A stretch of 64,000 bases of DNA, taken from NCBI GenBank assembly GCA_004138175.2, contig RYFE02000001.1, forward strand, positions 186,001 through 250,000, written 5' to 3'. Shown here one piece after another: positions 56,662-64,000 of this stretch. The DNA is from Chloroflexales bacterium ZM16-3 (lineage in GTDB: Bacteria; Chloroflexota; Chloroflexia; Chloroflexales; Chloroflexaceae). Every line of letters starts with the position of its first letter. The stretch's first letter is position 1. Below the pieces are notes generated by a model. It was not told the origin of the DNA. It worked only from the letters and a program-made list of their open reading frames with translations, and did not search any database. A program made the position numbers and the translations under genes.

Positions 56662-58035
56662 CTACCGCACCGTTTGCGGCGCGAGGGGCAACGCCAGCGA
56701 CTCAAGCATCTGCGCGCGCGCCCCTAGCGGCTCCAGCCGCACCCCGCCATCCTCTGGGTAGTAGGCGAACACGGCCCGCTCGAAGTACTGCATCACGCGC
56801 ATCCCCCCGTCGGCAGCGCGGCCGGTGAACTCCTCGGAGATCGGCAGGCCGAACACATCAACGCCCCCGCCGCGCTGCCAGAAGTCCAGAAACGCCTCCT
56901 TAATCCCGTGGCCGGTCTGGGCGAAGAAGAGCGGCGCGCCTGCCGGGTCGCCTGGGGCCAGGGCCACGCGCCCGCCGAAGGCCAGGGACTCGGCGGCAGC
57001 CCGCCCCAGCGGCGCGGGCTGCACGTAGTAGGGCGTGTCTGCCTGATCGTCGCGCAGCTCGATCACCGCGTTGGCGAAAGCCTGGGTGATCCCGCCGCTA
57101 TCATCGCGGGCGGGGGCCAGGGGCGGGCCGAATCGCTCGCGCCCGCCGAGCGCCCGCCAGTAGCGGTAGATCGTCGCCGGAACCGCTACCCCATCCACCG
57201 CGCCAGCATCCGGCGTGGGCAGGGTATCCTCGGCCTGGGACAGCACCGCCTGGAGCCCGGCCAGGTTCTGCGCGTACTCGCTATCGTCGCCCGTCACCAG
57301 CTCAGGCGTGATCGCGGCGATGCCCAGGCTGCCCGCCCAGTCGTTCATCCCCCCGGTAATGTTGTAGCTCGGCCAGTAGCGGCTGTACTCGTAGCCCGCC
57401 CCAGCCGCATATGCCTGGGCCATAGTGATCGAGGGCGCGTGCTCGCAGAAGGCCGGGAAGACGAGCCCGGCGTTCGAGTGGATGAAGATCGCGCCCGAGG
57501 CGTCGAGCAGGAAAGCGCGGATGAGCCGAACCTCCGTCTGCGAGTCGGGGTAGGGGCCGCCGGTGTCCGAGACAATCCCACGCGCGCCCTGCACGGTGGG
57601 GCTCCAGTCATTCTCGGCGCAGGTGTCGAGGTCGGTGTTCATATTGCGGTTCAGGTCAACCCCCACGCCATCGAAGCGCGTCCCGATCTCCAGTCCATCG
57701 GGGTTGATTGTGGGGATGAGGTAGAGCCGCACGCCGGGGGGCACCGCCTCGGGGCTGGCCCGGAAGTGGTCGATTAGCTGGAGGGTGAGGCGGTAGGTGT
57801 TGGCCTCGGGGCCGCCGTGGGTGTCGCCCACCACCACCAGCTTGCGCGGGCCATCGCCCACCTGCACCACCTGGATGGGCCGCCCCTGGCCCGAGAGGCC
57901 GAGGGTGAACTCGCGCAGCGTGGGCTGGGCGCGGGCAACAGGGGCGAGGGCTGTGCCACCAAGGAGTACGAGGATCACGAGGGCGAGCGCGAGATGGCCA
58001 ATCTGCAATCTACAACCTACAATCTGCAATCGCAC
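56662..58035 (-). CDS. Secreted M14-family zinc carboxypeptidase
   Basis: This 457-residue protein has a signal peptide (LALALVILVLLGGTALAPVARA) and an M14 domain to about residue 260: zinc motif GDTHGGPEAN, then DLNRNMNTD with the substrate-binding arginine, IFIHSNAGLV with the third zinc ligand and ITPELVTGDD with the catalytic glutamate. The C-terminal 200 residues form a separate beta-rich domain (WRALGGRERFGPPLAPA, VDVFGLPISEEF). The GTG start overlaps the stop of the upstream TerB gene (TAGTG). The first 13 residues, MRLQIVGCRLQIG, are encoded by a heptamer array. Confidence 0.82.
   Translation of the reverse strand: MRLQIVGCRLQIGHLALALVILVLLGGTALAPVARAQPTLREFTLGLSGQGRPIQVVQVGDGPRKLVVVGDTHGGPEANTYRLTLQLIDHFRASPEAVPPGVRLYLIPTINPDGLEIGTRFDGVGVDLNRNMNTDLDTCAENDWSPTVQGARGIVSDTGGPYPDSQTEVRLIRAFLLDASGAIFIHSNAGLVFPAFCEHAPSITMAQAYAAGAGYEYSRYWPSYNITGGMNDWAGSLGIAAITPELVTGDDSEYAQNLAGLQAVLSQAEDTLPTPDAGAVDGVAVPATIYRYWRALGGRERFGPPLAPARDDSGGITQAFANAVIELRDDQADTPYYVQPAPLGRAAAESLAFGGRVALAPGDPAGAPLFFAQTGHGIKEAFLDFWQRGGGVDVFGLPISEEFTGRAADGGMRVMQYFERAVFAYYPEDGGVRLEPLGARAQMLESLALPLAPQTVR
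58000..58032. repeat. Heptanucleotide array (AATCTGC type) at the start of the M14 gene
   Basis: Units AATCTGC, AATCTAC, AACCTAC, AATCTGC run in one arm. On the minus strand they encode the residues just before the signal-peptide core. Confidence 0.88.
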
Positions 58036-58955
58036 TACGCCCCCCTGGCCCGGCGTTTGGCGGCCACAAAGTGGTCGTGGGTCAGATTAATGCTGGCGGT
58101 GATCCGGCTGATCTCGGCGCTCTCATCGCTAGAGATCTCGCCGTCGGCGGCGGCCACGGCGAAGAGGGCGTCGATGAAACGGGAGCGCTCCTCGATGCTG
58201 GCCGCATCGGCGAACTCCTTGGTGAGCCGGAAGTAGTCGAGGTCGGCGGCCGACTCGGCCAGGGCCACCTCGGCCACCAGAGCGGCTCGCGCGTGGCTAA
58301 TGCCCCAGCCGGACTCTAGCGAATCTACTATACGCGCGAACTCAGTCTCGGTCACGACATTGTCCACGCGGGCGACGCGGGCGAGCAGACCGCCTGCCAG
58401 GGCCAGGGTGTGGGCCTCGTCGGCGGGGATGCCCAGGTCGTCCTCGGGCGTATTGCCGAGGCGTTGGCGCACCGCATAGTAGATCCGGTTGTTCAGAAAC
58501 TCCTCAAGGTACTGCTCGCGGTTCGGCCCCCTGGAGCGGATGGAGCCGCGCAGCAGGCGACCGATCTGGGCGAGCAGGCCGAGGTCTACCCGCTCCAGGG
58601 CGGCATGGATCTGGTCGGCCACAGCCCGCTCCTCGCCGGTGATCACCCGGTCGGCGCGGAGTACCTGGTCGAGGGCGGCCAGGGCCAGCGCCCGGTCGCC
58701 GGGGCCACGCAGGGCGGTCGCCAGATCATCTACCAGGCGCACGCGCTCCTCAGCCTCCACGGGCGAGTGCAGGTAGATCTCCAGCTCGGCCCACTCGTTG
58801 GCGGTGAGGGCCATCTCGCCGGAGCCGCCGGTCTGCCCGAGCTCGGCCAGGATATTCTTGAGGCTGTTCACCTCATCGCTGGCTAGGTGTCCGTCGGCCC
58901 AGGCGGCGGCGATGATGACTTTGGCGAGCGCCATCGTCAGGGGGTTCTTGGGCAT
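58035..58955 (-). CDS. Protein with two TerB-like domains
   Basis: This 306-residue, all-helical protein has an N-terminal TerB-like domain (LAKVIIAAAWADGHLASDEVNSLKNILAEL) and a C-terminal one (FIDALFAVAAADGEISSDESAEISRITASINLTHDHF). Both have the AxADGxxxxxE pattern with acidic residues that may bind metal. TerB proteins are linked to tellurite resistance and membrane stress, but no other ter genes are near. GAGGAA precedes the start. Its stop overlaps the start of the M14 peptidase gene, so the two are co-expressed. Confidence 0.8.
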   Translation of the reverse strand: MPKNPLTMALAKVIIAAAWADGHLASDEVNSLKNILAELGQTGGSGEMALTANEWAELEIYLHSPVEAEERVRLVDDLATALRGPGDRALALAALDQVLRADRVITGEERAVADQIHAALERVDLGLLAQIGRLLRGSIRSRGPNREQYLEEFLNNRIYYAVRQRLGNTPEDDLGIPADEAHTLALAGGLLARVARVDNVVTETEFARIVDSLESGWGISHARAALVAEVALAESAADLDYFRLTKEFADAASIEERSRFIDALFAVAAADGEISSDESAEISRITASINLTHDHFVAAKRRARGA

Positions 58956-59099
58956 TCCGGGATTCCTCTTCAACGACCGACTGCCATCAGGGGTGCCGCG
59001 CTCTGCTGGCGCATATTGAATTTCCAGGTCATCGGTGCTATTGTACACGGTAACATAGATCACGCAGTTGCGGCGATGGAGCCACCCCGAGCGATGAAA

Positions 59100-59128
59100 G
59101 CTTGCCCCGTGCGGGGCGGGCTTTTTTT
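59100..59128 (+). terminator. Orphan terminator in a divergent region
   Basis: GCTTGCCCCG and CGGGGCGGGC form a stem, followed by seven T residues. It reads on the plus strand, yet no plus-strand gene lies before it; it precedes the zinc-ribbon gene by about 33 bases. It may end a small RNA or act as a leader attenuator. Confidence 0.7.
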
Positions 59129-59160
59129 GTGTACCAACAAACATAACGAGGAGGGGTGCC

Positions 59161-59364
59161 ATGAGCAAAGAGAAGACACCGAAGCAGGCATGGATCTGCC
59201 CGAGCTGCGGGAAGCAGCTGTCCATCGAGGGCGATCTGCTGCGCTGCGCGGAGCACGGCGAGTTCTTCCGCTACGGCCCGCGCCTGCTGGTGCGCGTGCC
59301 CAGCAAGGACGCGGCAGCCGCGCTCATGCCCTGGCAGACGATGCAGGAGAAGGCGGTTGGGTAG
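59161..59364 (+). CDS. Small zinc-ribbon protein
   Basis: This 67-residue protein has one metal-binding set, WICPSCGKQLSIEGDLLRCAEHGEFFRYG, with cysteines and a histidine in a CxxC...CxxH arrangement typical of a zinc ribbon. The rest is short and basic. A good ribosome site (GAGGAGG) precedes the ATG. An orphan terminator lies just upstream, so its transcript may be controlled in the leader. The partner is unknown. Confidence 0.78.
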   Translation: MSKEKTPKQAWICPSCGKQLSIEGDLLRCAEHGEFFRYGPRLLVRVPSKDAAAALMPWQTMQEKAVG

Positions 59365-59372
59365 GCTCATGG

Positions 59373-59402
59373 CGTAGGGGCGCATCGCGATGCGCCCCTA
59401 CG
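59373..59402. terminator. 15-bp perfect palindromic hairpin
   Basis: CGTAGGGGCGCATCG is followed directly by its complement CGATGCGCCCCTACG. It lies between the convergent zinc-ribbon and TPM-cassette genes. Confidence 0.65.
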
Positions 59403-59411
59403 GAGCGATCA

Positions 59412-61220
59412 TTACCACCCGCCCCCGCTGCTGCCGCCGCCGAAGGAGCCCCCGCTGCTGCCGCCGCCGAAGGAGCCTCCGCTAAACCCACCGCCACCCC
59501 AGCCGCCGCCGCCAGAACTACCCCCGCTGCCGCCGCCCGACCAGCCGCCGCTGCCGCCCCAGCCGCCGTGGCGCCTGCCGCTGCTCAAAATCTCGCCGAC
59601 GACCATGCCGCCGATGAAGTCGCCCACACCGCCGCCGCCGCCGCCACCCCGGTTGGCGTGGCTGCGCAGCTCGCGGGAGACATCGCGGGCCTCGCTGGTG
59701 ATCGCGCGGGCGATGCTGAGGGTCTTGGTAAGCTGGCCCTCGCCGCTGATCGGCAGGCGGATCTGGTCGAAGCTGCGCCGGGCGGCCTGGAGCCGCTGGC
59801 TAAGGCCGCGACTGCCGGGAACCTGTCGGCCATAGCTGGCGTAGAGCCCTTCGGCCTCCTGAAGCGCCGTGCGGGCCTTGGTCAGCTCGTCATTCAGGTC
59901 GCTGCGCAGCTGCTCAAGGCGCTGCACATCGTTGTAGGCTACCTGGTAGATCTTAGCGCTCTCCTCCTGAAGCTTGCGGTAGGTGGCGGCGCTCTTGCTG
60001 AGGGCGGCGCTGCGCTGGCCCTCCTCTAGCTCGTCGGCCTGTCGGCGCACCGCCTGGGCTTGGTCGAGGATGCCGCGCAGATCTGCGATCGCCTTCACGC
60101 TCCCCGGCTGGAGGTCGTCGCGGTGGAGTCCAGCGAACTTAATGATCTTGGTCGTTTCGGACTCGGCGAGCTGGCGGGCCTCGTCGGCCTGCTGGCGCAG
60201 CTTCTCCATGGCCTCGGCCTCGCTGCGGGCACCAGCCAGAGCCGCATCGGCCAGCTGATCGGACTCCTGGGCGTCGCGCACCAGGGTCAGCCAGTTCGGC
60301 TTAGGGTTGTTGGCCTCGGCCTGGGCCTGGCCGAGCAGTTCCTGGGCGCGCTGGAGCTTGGCCTCGGGGTCTTTGCCAACATCGGGGTCGTTCCCGCGCA
60401 CAAACTCCCAGCCGGCGACAATGCTGCGCTGGGCCTCGTCCATGATGGCCCGGGCCGTATCGCGGGCCTGCTCCAGGTCGCGCAGGCGCGCGGTGATCGC
60501 ATCGATGAGCTCGTGGACGAAGGCCAACTCATGGGTGGCGGCGTCAAGATCCTCTTTGGCCTCGTGGAACTCCTGAGCATCCATCGTGTTGCGCGCCCTG
60601 GCGCTCTCCCAGTGCCCGTGGGCGCGGCTGGCGGCGGCCTCGGCCTCGCTGCCGTTGCCACGTATGTCGCTCCAGGTGGCCTCGGCGAACTCATCCACCA
60701 TGTCGAAGGCGCGTCGGCCCTCGGCGATCAGATCGGCCGCCTTCAGGCCAGCCGCCTCGACGACGCCCAGCCGCTCGTCGTTCTGCGCGTGCAGGATCGC
60801 CAGCCCGGAGCCGTTAGATACCGCCTCATCAAGCATCGTCTGGGCGGCCTGAAGCTTCACCGCCGCCGCCGGGGGGCCGCCGGACTGGAGGGCGCGGCCG
60901 GCATCTGTGAGCACGGTGCGGGCACCGTCGAGGGCGCTCTGGCAGACATCCATGCGGTAGCCCTCGGCGGCGAGGCGCACCGCATCGCTGCGGGCCTGGA
61001 CGATCCCGGCGCGGATGGTGGCGTAGCGGTCAAGGGTGGCGATCAGGTTGGCTGCGGTCTCCGACGCCGCCTGGGCGGTCGCGATGGCGCTGCGGGCATC
61101 GTGCCCCTCAAGCGCTCGCTCGGCCTGGGAAACCTGCTGCTGGGCCGGGCCGAGGGCCGCCGTGTGGTCGGCGATCTCCTTGCCCAAGCTTAGCAGCCGG
61201 TCGGCGGCGTCGGCTAGGAT
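59412..61220 (-). CDS. C-terminal part of the TPM-domain protein, in the -1 frame
   Basis: This 602-codon frame has no good start of its own. It is reached from the upstream TPM frame by a -1 slip at an A7 tract (61220-61226). It reads ILADAADRLLSLGKEIADH at the join, then about 480 residues of charged coiled coil (for example DEARQLAESETTKIIKFAGLHRDDL), and finally a Gly/Ser/Trp-rich tail (GGGSSGGSFGGGSSGGGW). Such tails are typical of TPM (YgcG-like) proteins, which supports the two frames being one gene. Alternatives are a sequencing or real one-base indel. Confidence 0.75.
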   Translation of the reverse strand: MLADAADRLLSLGKEIADHTAALGPAQQQVSQAERALEGHDARSAIATAQAASETAANLIATLDRYATIRAGIVQARSDAVRLAAEGYRMDVCQSALDGARTVLTDAGRALQSGGPPAAAVKLQAAQTMLDEAVSNGSGLAILHAQNDERLGVVEAAGLKAADLIAEGRRAFDMVDEFAEATWSDIRGNGSEAEAAASRAHGHWESARARNTMDAQEFHEAKEDLDAATHELAFVHELIDAITARLRDLEQARDTARAIMDEAQRSIVAGWEFVRGNDPDVGKDPEAKLQRAQELLGQAQAEANNPKPNWLTLVRDAQESDQLADAALAGARSEAEAMEKLRQQADEARQLAESETTKIIKFAGLHRDDLQPGSVKAIADLRGILDQAQAVRRQADELEEGQRSAALSKSAATYRKLQEESAKIYQVAYNDVQRLEQLRSDLNDELTKARTALQEAEGLYASYGRQVPGSRGLSQRLQAARRSFDQIRLPISGEGQLTKTLSIARAITSEARDVSRELRSHANRGGGGGGGVGDFIGGMVVGEILSSGRRHGGWGGSGGWSGGGSGGSSGGGGWGGGGFSGGSFGGGSSGGSFGGGSSGGGW

Positions 61221-62191
61221 TTTTTTGCGCGGGCGATCTCCTCTGGGGCCTGGCGGGCCAGGTCGTCTAGCTCGGCGCGGATCTGCTCGACGGCGACCAG
61301 ATCAGTGGCTACGGCCTGGGCCTGATCGCGTATTTGGTTGTAGGCGGCGGCGCTGGCATTGACTTGGGCGATCTGGGGCTTCTCGTAGCGCTCCAGCTGC
61401 TCGCCCACATCGTCGAAGCCGGTCTGAACCTTTACGAAGCGGGCCTGGGCCGCTGCCTGAGCCACGCGCAGCCGCTCGACATCCGCAGGCGCGTAGGAGA
61501 CCCGGTCGTATTGGGCCTTCTCCTCGGAGTTGCGGAAGCGCTGGCCGAGGCTGGTGATCAGCGCGGCCGCGCCATCCTTGGCTTCCTTAAGCTGCCGCTC
61601 GGCCTCGGCCTTTGTCTTGGCCTTGCGGCGGCGGCTGGCGTAGATCGCGCCCCCGGCGATGGCCGCAGCCGCCGCGAGACCGCCCGCCGCGAGCGGCGTG
61701 GTATCGACATTCAGGCTGCCGTTCGGCGAGGGCGGGCTGACAATCGCCTGCTCGATCGCGCCGAGTGCGCTAGTGAAGGCACCTGTGTAGTTGCCGCTAG
61801 AGAGGCCGGAGTTGAGATCGTTCTCGCGAATCAGGTTGCGGTTATCATTGACGGCGAGTGCCTCGTTCCAGTCATCACCATTGCCAATGACGCTGTATCG
61901 CTCGTCCAGCGCCACGTAGATCGCGATCATCTTTGTACGGTAGAGACCATCTCTGAGCAGGCCGTCCTCAGTCAGGCGGTTGGTGAAGTCGCTCTCGCCG
62001 CCACTTTGCACGAGGTAGACGGCCACCTCAGCGCCGCGATTGAGCAAGGGCTGGGCGGCGCGCTGCACCGCAGCGCGATCAAGCTTGCCGCCCGGATCGG
62101 TAATCACGAGTTGGCCCTGGGCGAGGGCCGGCGCGGCCAGCAGCAGCAGGAGCGCTACTGCAGCCGCTAGTCGGAGGATGGAGCGGATCAT
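61214..62191 (-). CDS. TPM-domain membrane protein, N-terminal part (ends at a slippery site)
   Basis: This 325-residue frame starts with a signal peptide (RLAAAVALLLLLAAPALAQ), a TPM domain (about 20-150: QGQLVITDPGGKLDRAAVQRAAQ, EVAVYLVQSGG), a membrane segment (LAAGGLAAAAAIAGGAIYASRRRKAK) and cytosolic coiled coil. It stops at PEEIARAKKS just after the tract. The zero-frame codons at the site are GCA AAA AAA, forming the slippery A AAA AAA, with GAGGAG 11 bases upstream. GGAGGG precedes the start codon. TPM proteins act in membrane protein quality control and in photosystem repair. Confidence 0.82.
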   Translation of the reverse strand: MIRSILRLAAAVALLLLLAAPALAQGQLVITDPGGKLDRAAVQRAAQPLLNRGAEVAVYLVQSGGESDFTNRLTEDGLLRDGLYRTKMIAIYVALDERYSVIGNGDDWNEALAVNDNRNLIRENDLNSGLSSGNYTGAFTSALGAIEQAIVSPPSPNGSLNVDTTPLAAGGLAAAAAIAGGAIYASRRRKAKTKAEAERQLKEAKDGAAALITSLGQRFRNSEEKAQYDRVSYAPADVERLRVAQAAAQARFVKVQTGFDDVGEQLERYEKPQIAQVNASAAAYNQIRDQAQAVATDLVAVEQIRAELDDLARQAPEEIARAKKS

Positions 62192-62243
62192 ATTCCCTCC
62201 AAAATTCAGTGTTGAGGACTGAGCTCTCATACGCAACATGCAA

Positions 62244-63167
62244 TTATGGTGCCGGTGGGGCAGAGAGATCAAGCGCGCTGTCGGGGGCAGTAATGCCAAC
62301 ATCGGTGTCGAAGTCGAACATGTGCATCATCAAGACGAAGCTGAAGGGCAGCGGCGTCTCGCCCGGGGTCGTCCCAGCGAAGGTTAGGCTCACCTGATGC
62401 AGGTAGCCATCCTCGCAGACCCAGAGGTCGGAACCGACGCTATCGACGTGCTCAGGGGCTGTGTCAACCGGCATGCCGCTGTCGCTCAGGCTCTTCAGGA
62501 CAGCCAGGGAGACGGCGCGGTCGCCGCTGAAGCGCTGGCAGGTTTGGCTGTCGATCTGCTCCTGGCCGGCTGGCGTAAATCCGGCGGGGTCAACGCCGCT
62601 CTGGGCGACGAGGGCGAGCAGGCCGGCGGGGTAGAGCGGCGGAGTGGCCATAACCGACCGGGCTTGGGGCAGGCGGTACCAGGAATCCTGGGTCGCGCCG
62701 ATCACCGAAATAGGGCCGTGGATGTAGTTCTGCCCGGCGACGTGTACCACCTGGATGCCGCGAGGCGAGCTGCTGCCGTAGAGGGCGGTGACGAAGCCAG
62801 TGAGCGCAAATCGGTAGTCGGCGCCAGAGAATGCGCCCTTCATGCCCATGATCTCGGCGGGGGCCTGCGAGCTCCCGAGGGTGATCGCCCCAACCGCCCC
62901 GTTGCCGCTCATTGTCACATCGACCATGTAGCTCTGGGCGATGGAGGCAGCCTGCACTCCAGCCAGCAGATCCGCCGATGCCGCCGATGTATCGGAGCTG
63001 CCGGTTGCTGTGGCGATGGCCGTCGGCGGGGGGGTGGCCGTCGGCGGGGGGGTGGCCGTCGGCGGGGGGGTGGCCGTCGGCGGGGGGGTGGCCGTCGGCG
63101 GGGGGGCGACGGGGCCGCAGGCGGCGAGGAGCAGGGCGAGCAGGATGATAGGCGCTAGTCGGTGCAT
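62244..63167 (-). CDS. LppX/LprG-like lipoprotein
   Basis: This 307-residue protein has a lipoprotein signal with lipobox LLAAC, then five copies of a six-residue PPPTAT unit encoded by an 18-base tandem repeat (about 63020-63105). A globular domain of about 230 residues follows, with ASIAQSYMVDVTMSGNGAV, KGAFSGADYRFALTGFV and LWVCEDGYLHQVSLTFAG. The last part resembles the LolA/LppX-type half-barrel that binds lipids. The repeat could change length by slippage. No ribosome site is obvious upstream. The role is inferred only from the fold. Confidence 0.7.
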   Translation of the reverse strand: MHRLAPIILLALLLAACGPVAPPPTATPPPTATPPPTATPPPTATPPPTAIATATGSSDTSAASADLLAGVQAASIAQSYMVDVTMSGNGAVGAITLGSSQAPAEIMGMKGAFSGADYRFALTGFVTALYGSSSPRGIQVVHVAGQNYIHGPISVIGATQDSWYRLPQARSVMATPPLYPAGLLALVAQSGVDPAGFTPAGQEQIDSQTCQRFSGDRAVSLAVLKSLSDSGMPVDTAPEHVDSVGSDLWVCEDGYLHQVSLTFAGTTPGETPLPFSFVLMMHMFDFDTDVGITAPDSALDLSAPPAP

Positions 63168-63333
63168 CTGGAGGTGTCTCAGCTATAGCAGGTTTAGGTT
63201 AGGAGGCTGTAGCGGGATTATATCATGCGAGGATGGGCGAGGAGGCTCACAAGTACGTATCCGGTAGTTGCGTATAGCACATCGCTGCGGTATGATACGT
63301 CAAAGGTCGCGGCAAAGGAAAGGCAGGTCGGAC

Positions 63334-63519
63334 ATGGATCTCTGGGTCATGATTGGCATCGTCGTCTTCGTGATGATCGGGCAGGCCGCTCTCTGGTCGT
63401 GGGTGCTGATCGAGCGCCAGCGGAAGATCCCTGACGTGAAGATCCTCAACTGGGATGAGCTGGTCGTCGAGGCGCGGAAGATCGCCGACAACTACTACAA
63501 GGCGATGGGACGACAATAG
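63334..63519 (+). CDS. Small single-pass membrane protein, unknown
   Basis: This 61-residue protein begins MDLWVMIGIVVFVMIGQAALWSW, one membrane segment, followed by the charged soluble part LIERQRKIPDVKILNWDELVVEARKIADNYYKAMGRQ. I do not recognise a family. The ribosome site is weak (GGAAAGGC). A terminator follows, so it is a single-gene transcript. The in-frame extension upstream adds 22 residues without features. Confidence 0.55.
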   Translation: MDLWVMIGIVVFVMIGQAALWSWVLIERQRKIPDVKILNWDELVVEARKIADNYYKAMGRQ

Positions 63520-63529
63520 CAGCGAATGT

Positions 63530-63560
63530 AATGAAGCGAAAGCACTGCTTTCGCTTCATT
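63530..63560. terminator. 14-bp perfect hairpin with T-rich tail
   Basis: AATGAAGCGAAAGC pairs with GCTTTCGCTTCATT around ACT, followed by CATTTTATTC. It lies between convergent genes. Confidence 0.85.
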
Positions 63561-63568
63561 CATTTTAT

Positions 63569-63937
63569 TCACTCTGAGGCGTCGGTCGGGTGAAGCTGGA
63601 GTTCGCGCAGGAACATGAGGAAGGTTCGCGCCTGCTTCTTGTGGTCGGGGCTCAGGCCGTCGTAGAGGGTGACGAACGCATCGCGGTCGCGCGTCTCACT
63701 GGTGAACTTATACTCGTCGCGCCCAGCCGCCTCATTGATCAGGTCGATGGCAGTAGTGCGCAGGTGGATCGCCAGCGCTTCCAGTTCGGTGATCCGCACC
63801 CCCGTCTGCCCCGACTCCACTCCAGAGATGTATGATCCGCTGACGCCGATCTTCCCGCCCAGATCCGTCTGGGTCAGCCGGTCGCGCTGGCGCTTGCGCT
63901 TGATCACCTCGCCGATTCGCTCATTCAGGTTCGCCAT
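63569..63937 (-). CDS. XRE-family helix-turn-helix regulator
   Basis: This 122-residue protein has an XRE/Cro DNA-binding domain (about residues 5-68) with RLTQTDLGGKIGVSGSYISGVESGQTGVRITELEALAIHL. The C-terminal part (KFTSETRDRDAFVTLYDGLSPDHKKQARTFLMFL) may be a dimer region. AGGAGG lies just before the ATG. Its target is unknown. The gene nearest its start is outside the window, so the operon cannot be read. Confidence 0.85.
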   Translation of the reverse strand: MANLNERIGEVIKRKRQRDRLTQTDLGGKIGVSGSYISGVESGQTGVRITELEALAIHLRTTAIDLINEAAGRDEYKFTSETRDRDAFVTLYDGLSPDHKKQARTFLMFLRELQLHPTDASE

Positions 63938-63959
63938 AACACCTCCTCACACCTCTCAG

Positions 63960-63980
63960 CAAATCTGCAATCTGCAATTG
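63960..63980. repeat. Heptanucleotide array (AATCTGC type), partial
   Basis: Two to three AATCTGC units lie just beyond the XRE gene start, near the window edge. A paired arm may lie outside the window. Confidence 0.65.
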
Positions 63981-64000
63981 TATGCCGCTACGCCCCCGCC

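Noticed and set aside
59040-59128. Fluoride-type riboswitch before the zinc-ribbon gene
   Set aside because: GGCGATGGAGCC recalls the start of the crcB motif, but the second conserved half (CTGATGGCTCCT-like) is missing and the gene is not a fluoride channel. It is kept only as an unexplained leader.
59412-62191. Two independent genes
   Set aside because: The downstream frame has no acceptable start or ribosome site, joins smoothly through the A7 tract, and carries the Gly-rich tail expected for the upstream TPM domain. One gene with a frameshift is more likely.

Overview
The window is GC-rich chromosomal DNA that looks like a filamentous Chloroflexota (class Chloroflexia, Roseiflexus/Kouleothrix/Oscillochloris-like). 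This is an inference from the mix of genes, from the Pro/Thr-rich lipoproteins, from one secreted protein ending in a YLPVVVR-like tail, and from intergenic DNA packed with short hairpin repeats. No rRNA, tRNA, CRISPR array, transposase, integrase or phage gene was seen.

Layout. 0-8 kb: a thioredoxin/Rdx fusion, a TrpG/PabA amidotransferase, and a cytochrome bd operon on the minus strand (cydA-cydB-fused cydDC). 8-20 kb: a secreted peptidoglycan amidase, a large hybrid histidine kinase, an AmrS-like radical-SAM homologue that lacks its cluster cysteines, signal peptidase I, a GT4 glycosyltransferase, tatA and obgE. 20-24 kb: a CBS/zinc-ribbon protein and a pyruvate dehydrogenase operon (E1 alpha, E1 beta, E2; no E3 here). 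24-34 kb: a TetR repressor next to an epimerase-like gene with a tetO-like operator in its promoter, a methyltransferase, a GNAT enzyme, a ureohydrolase-family protein, a DUF4129 membrane protein, rpmG, and a HisKA-REC-GAF-alpha/beta-hydrolase fusion. 34-46 kb: cobalamin adenosyltransferase, paired SPFH proteins, 4-hydroxyphenylpyruvate dioxygenase, several secreted proteins, and a membrane glycosyltransferase flanked by a direct repeat. 46-64 kb: pgk, a PHP phosphoesterase, a glycosidase-like protein, a small phasin-like gene with palindromic operators, threonine deaminase, EF-P, an M14 peptidase, TerB, a TPM-domain gene interrupted at a dnaX-like frameshift site, a lipoprotein and an XRE regulator.

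The most striking feature is a family of heptanucleotide arrays, about 20 loci in 64 kb. The unit sequence changes between loci, but the period is always 7 bp, and most loci consist of one array followed by its reverse complement, so they can fold into hairpins. They sit mainly at gene borders. In several places they enter coding sequence: the CydDC linker, the PDH E2 linker, a glycosidase-like protein, the end of the ureohydrolase and the start of the M14 peptidase. Two further dispersed families (a triple-hairpin element and a multi-stem element with apparently covarying stems) also recur, one of them inside cydDC.

The genes do not form one pathway. They cover respiration (bd oxidase and its ABC exporter), central carbon metabolism (PDH, PGK), translation (EF-P, L33, Obg), secretion (LepB, TatA), envelope proteins and sensory proteins. 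The best candidates for new biology are the heptamer hairpins, the TPM frameshift cassette, the cluster-less radical-SAM homologue and the hydrolase-output response regulator.
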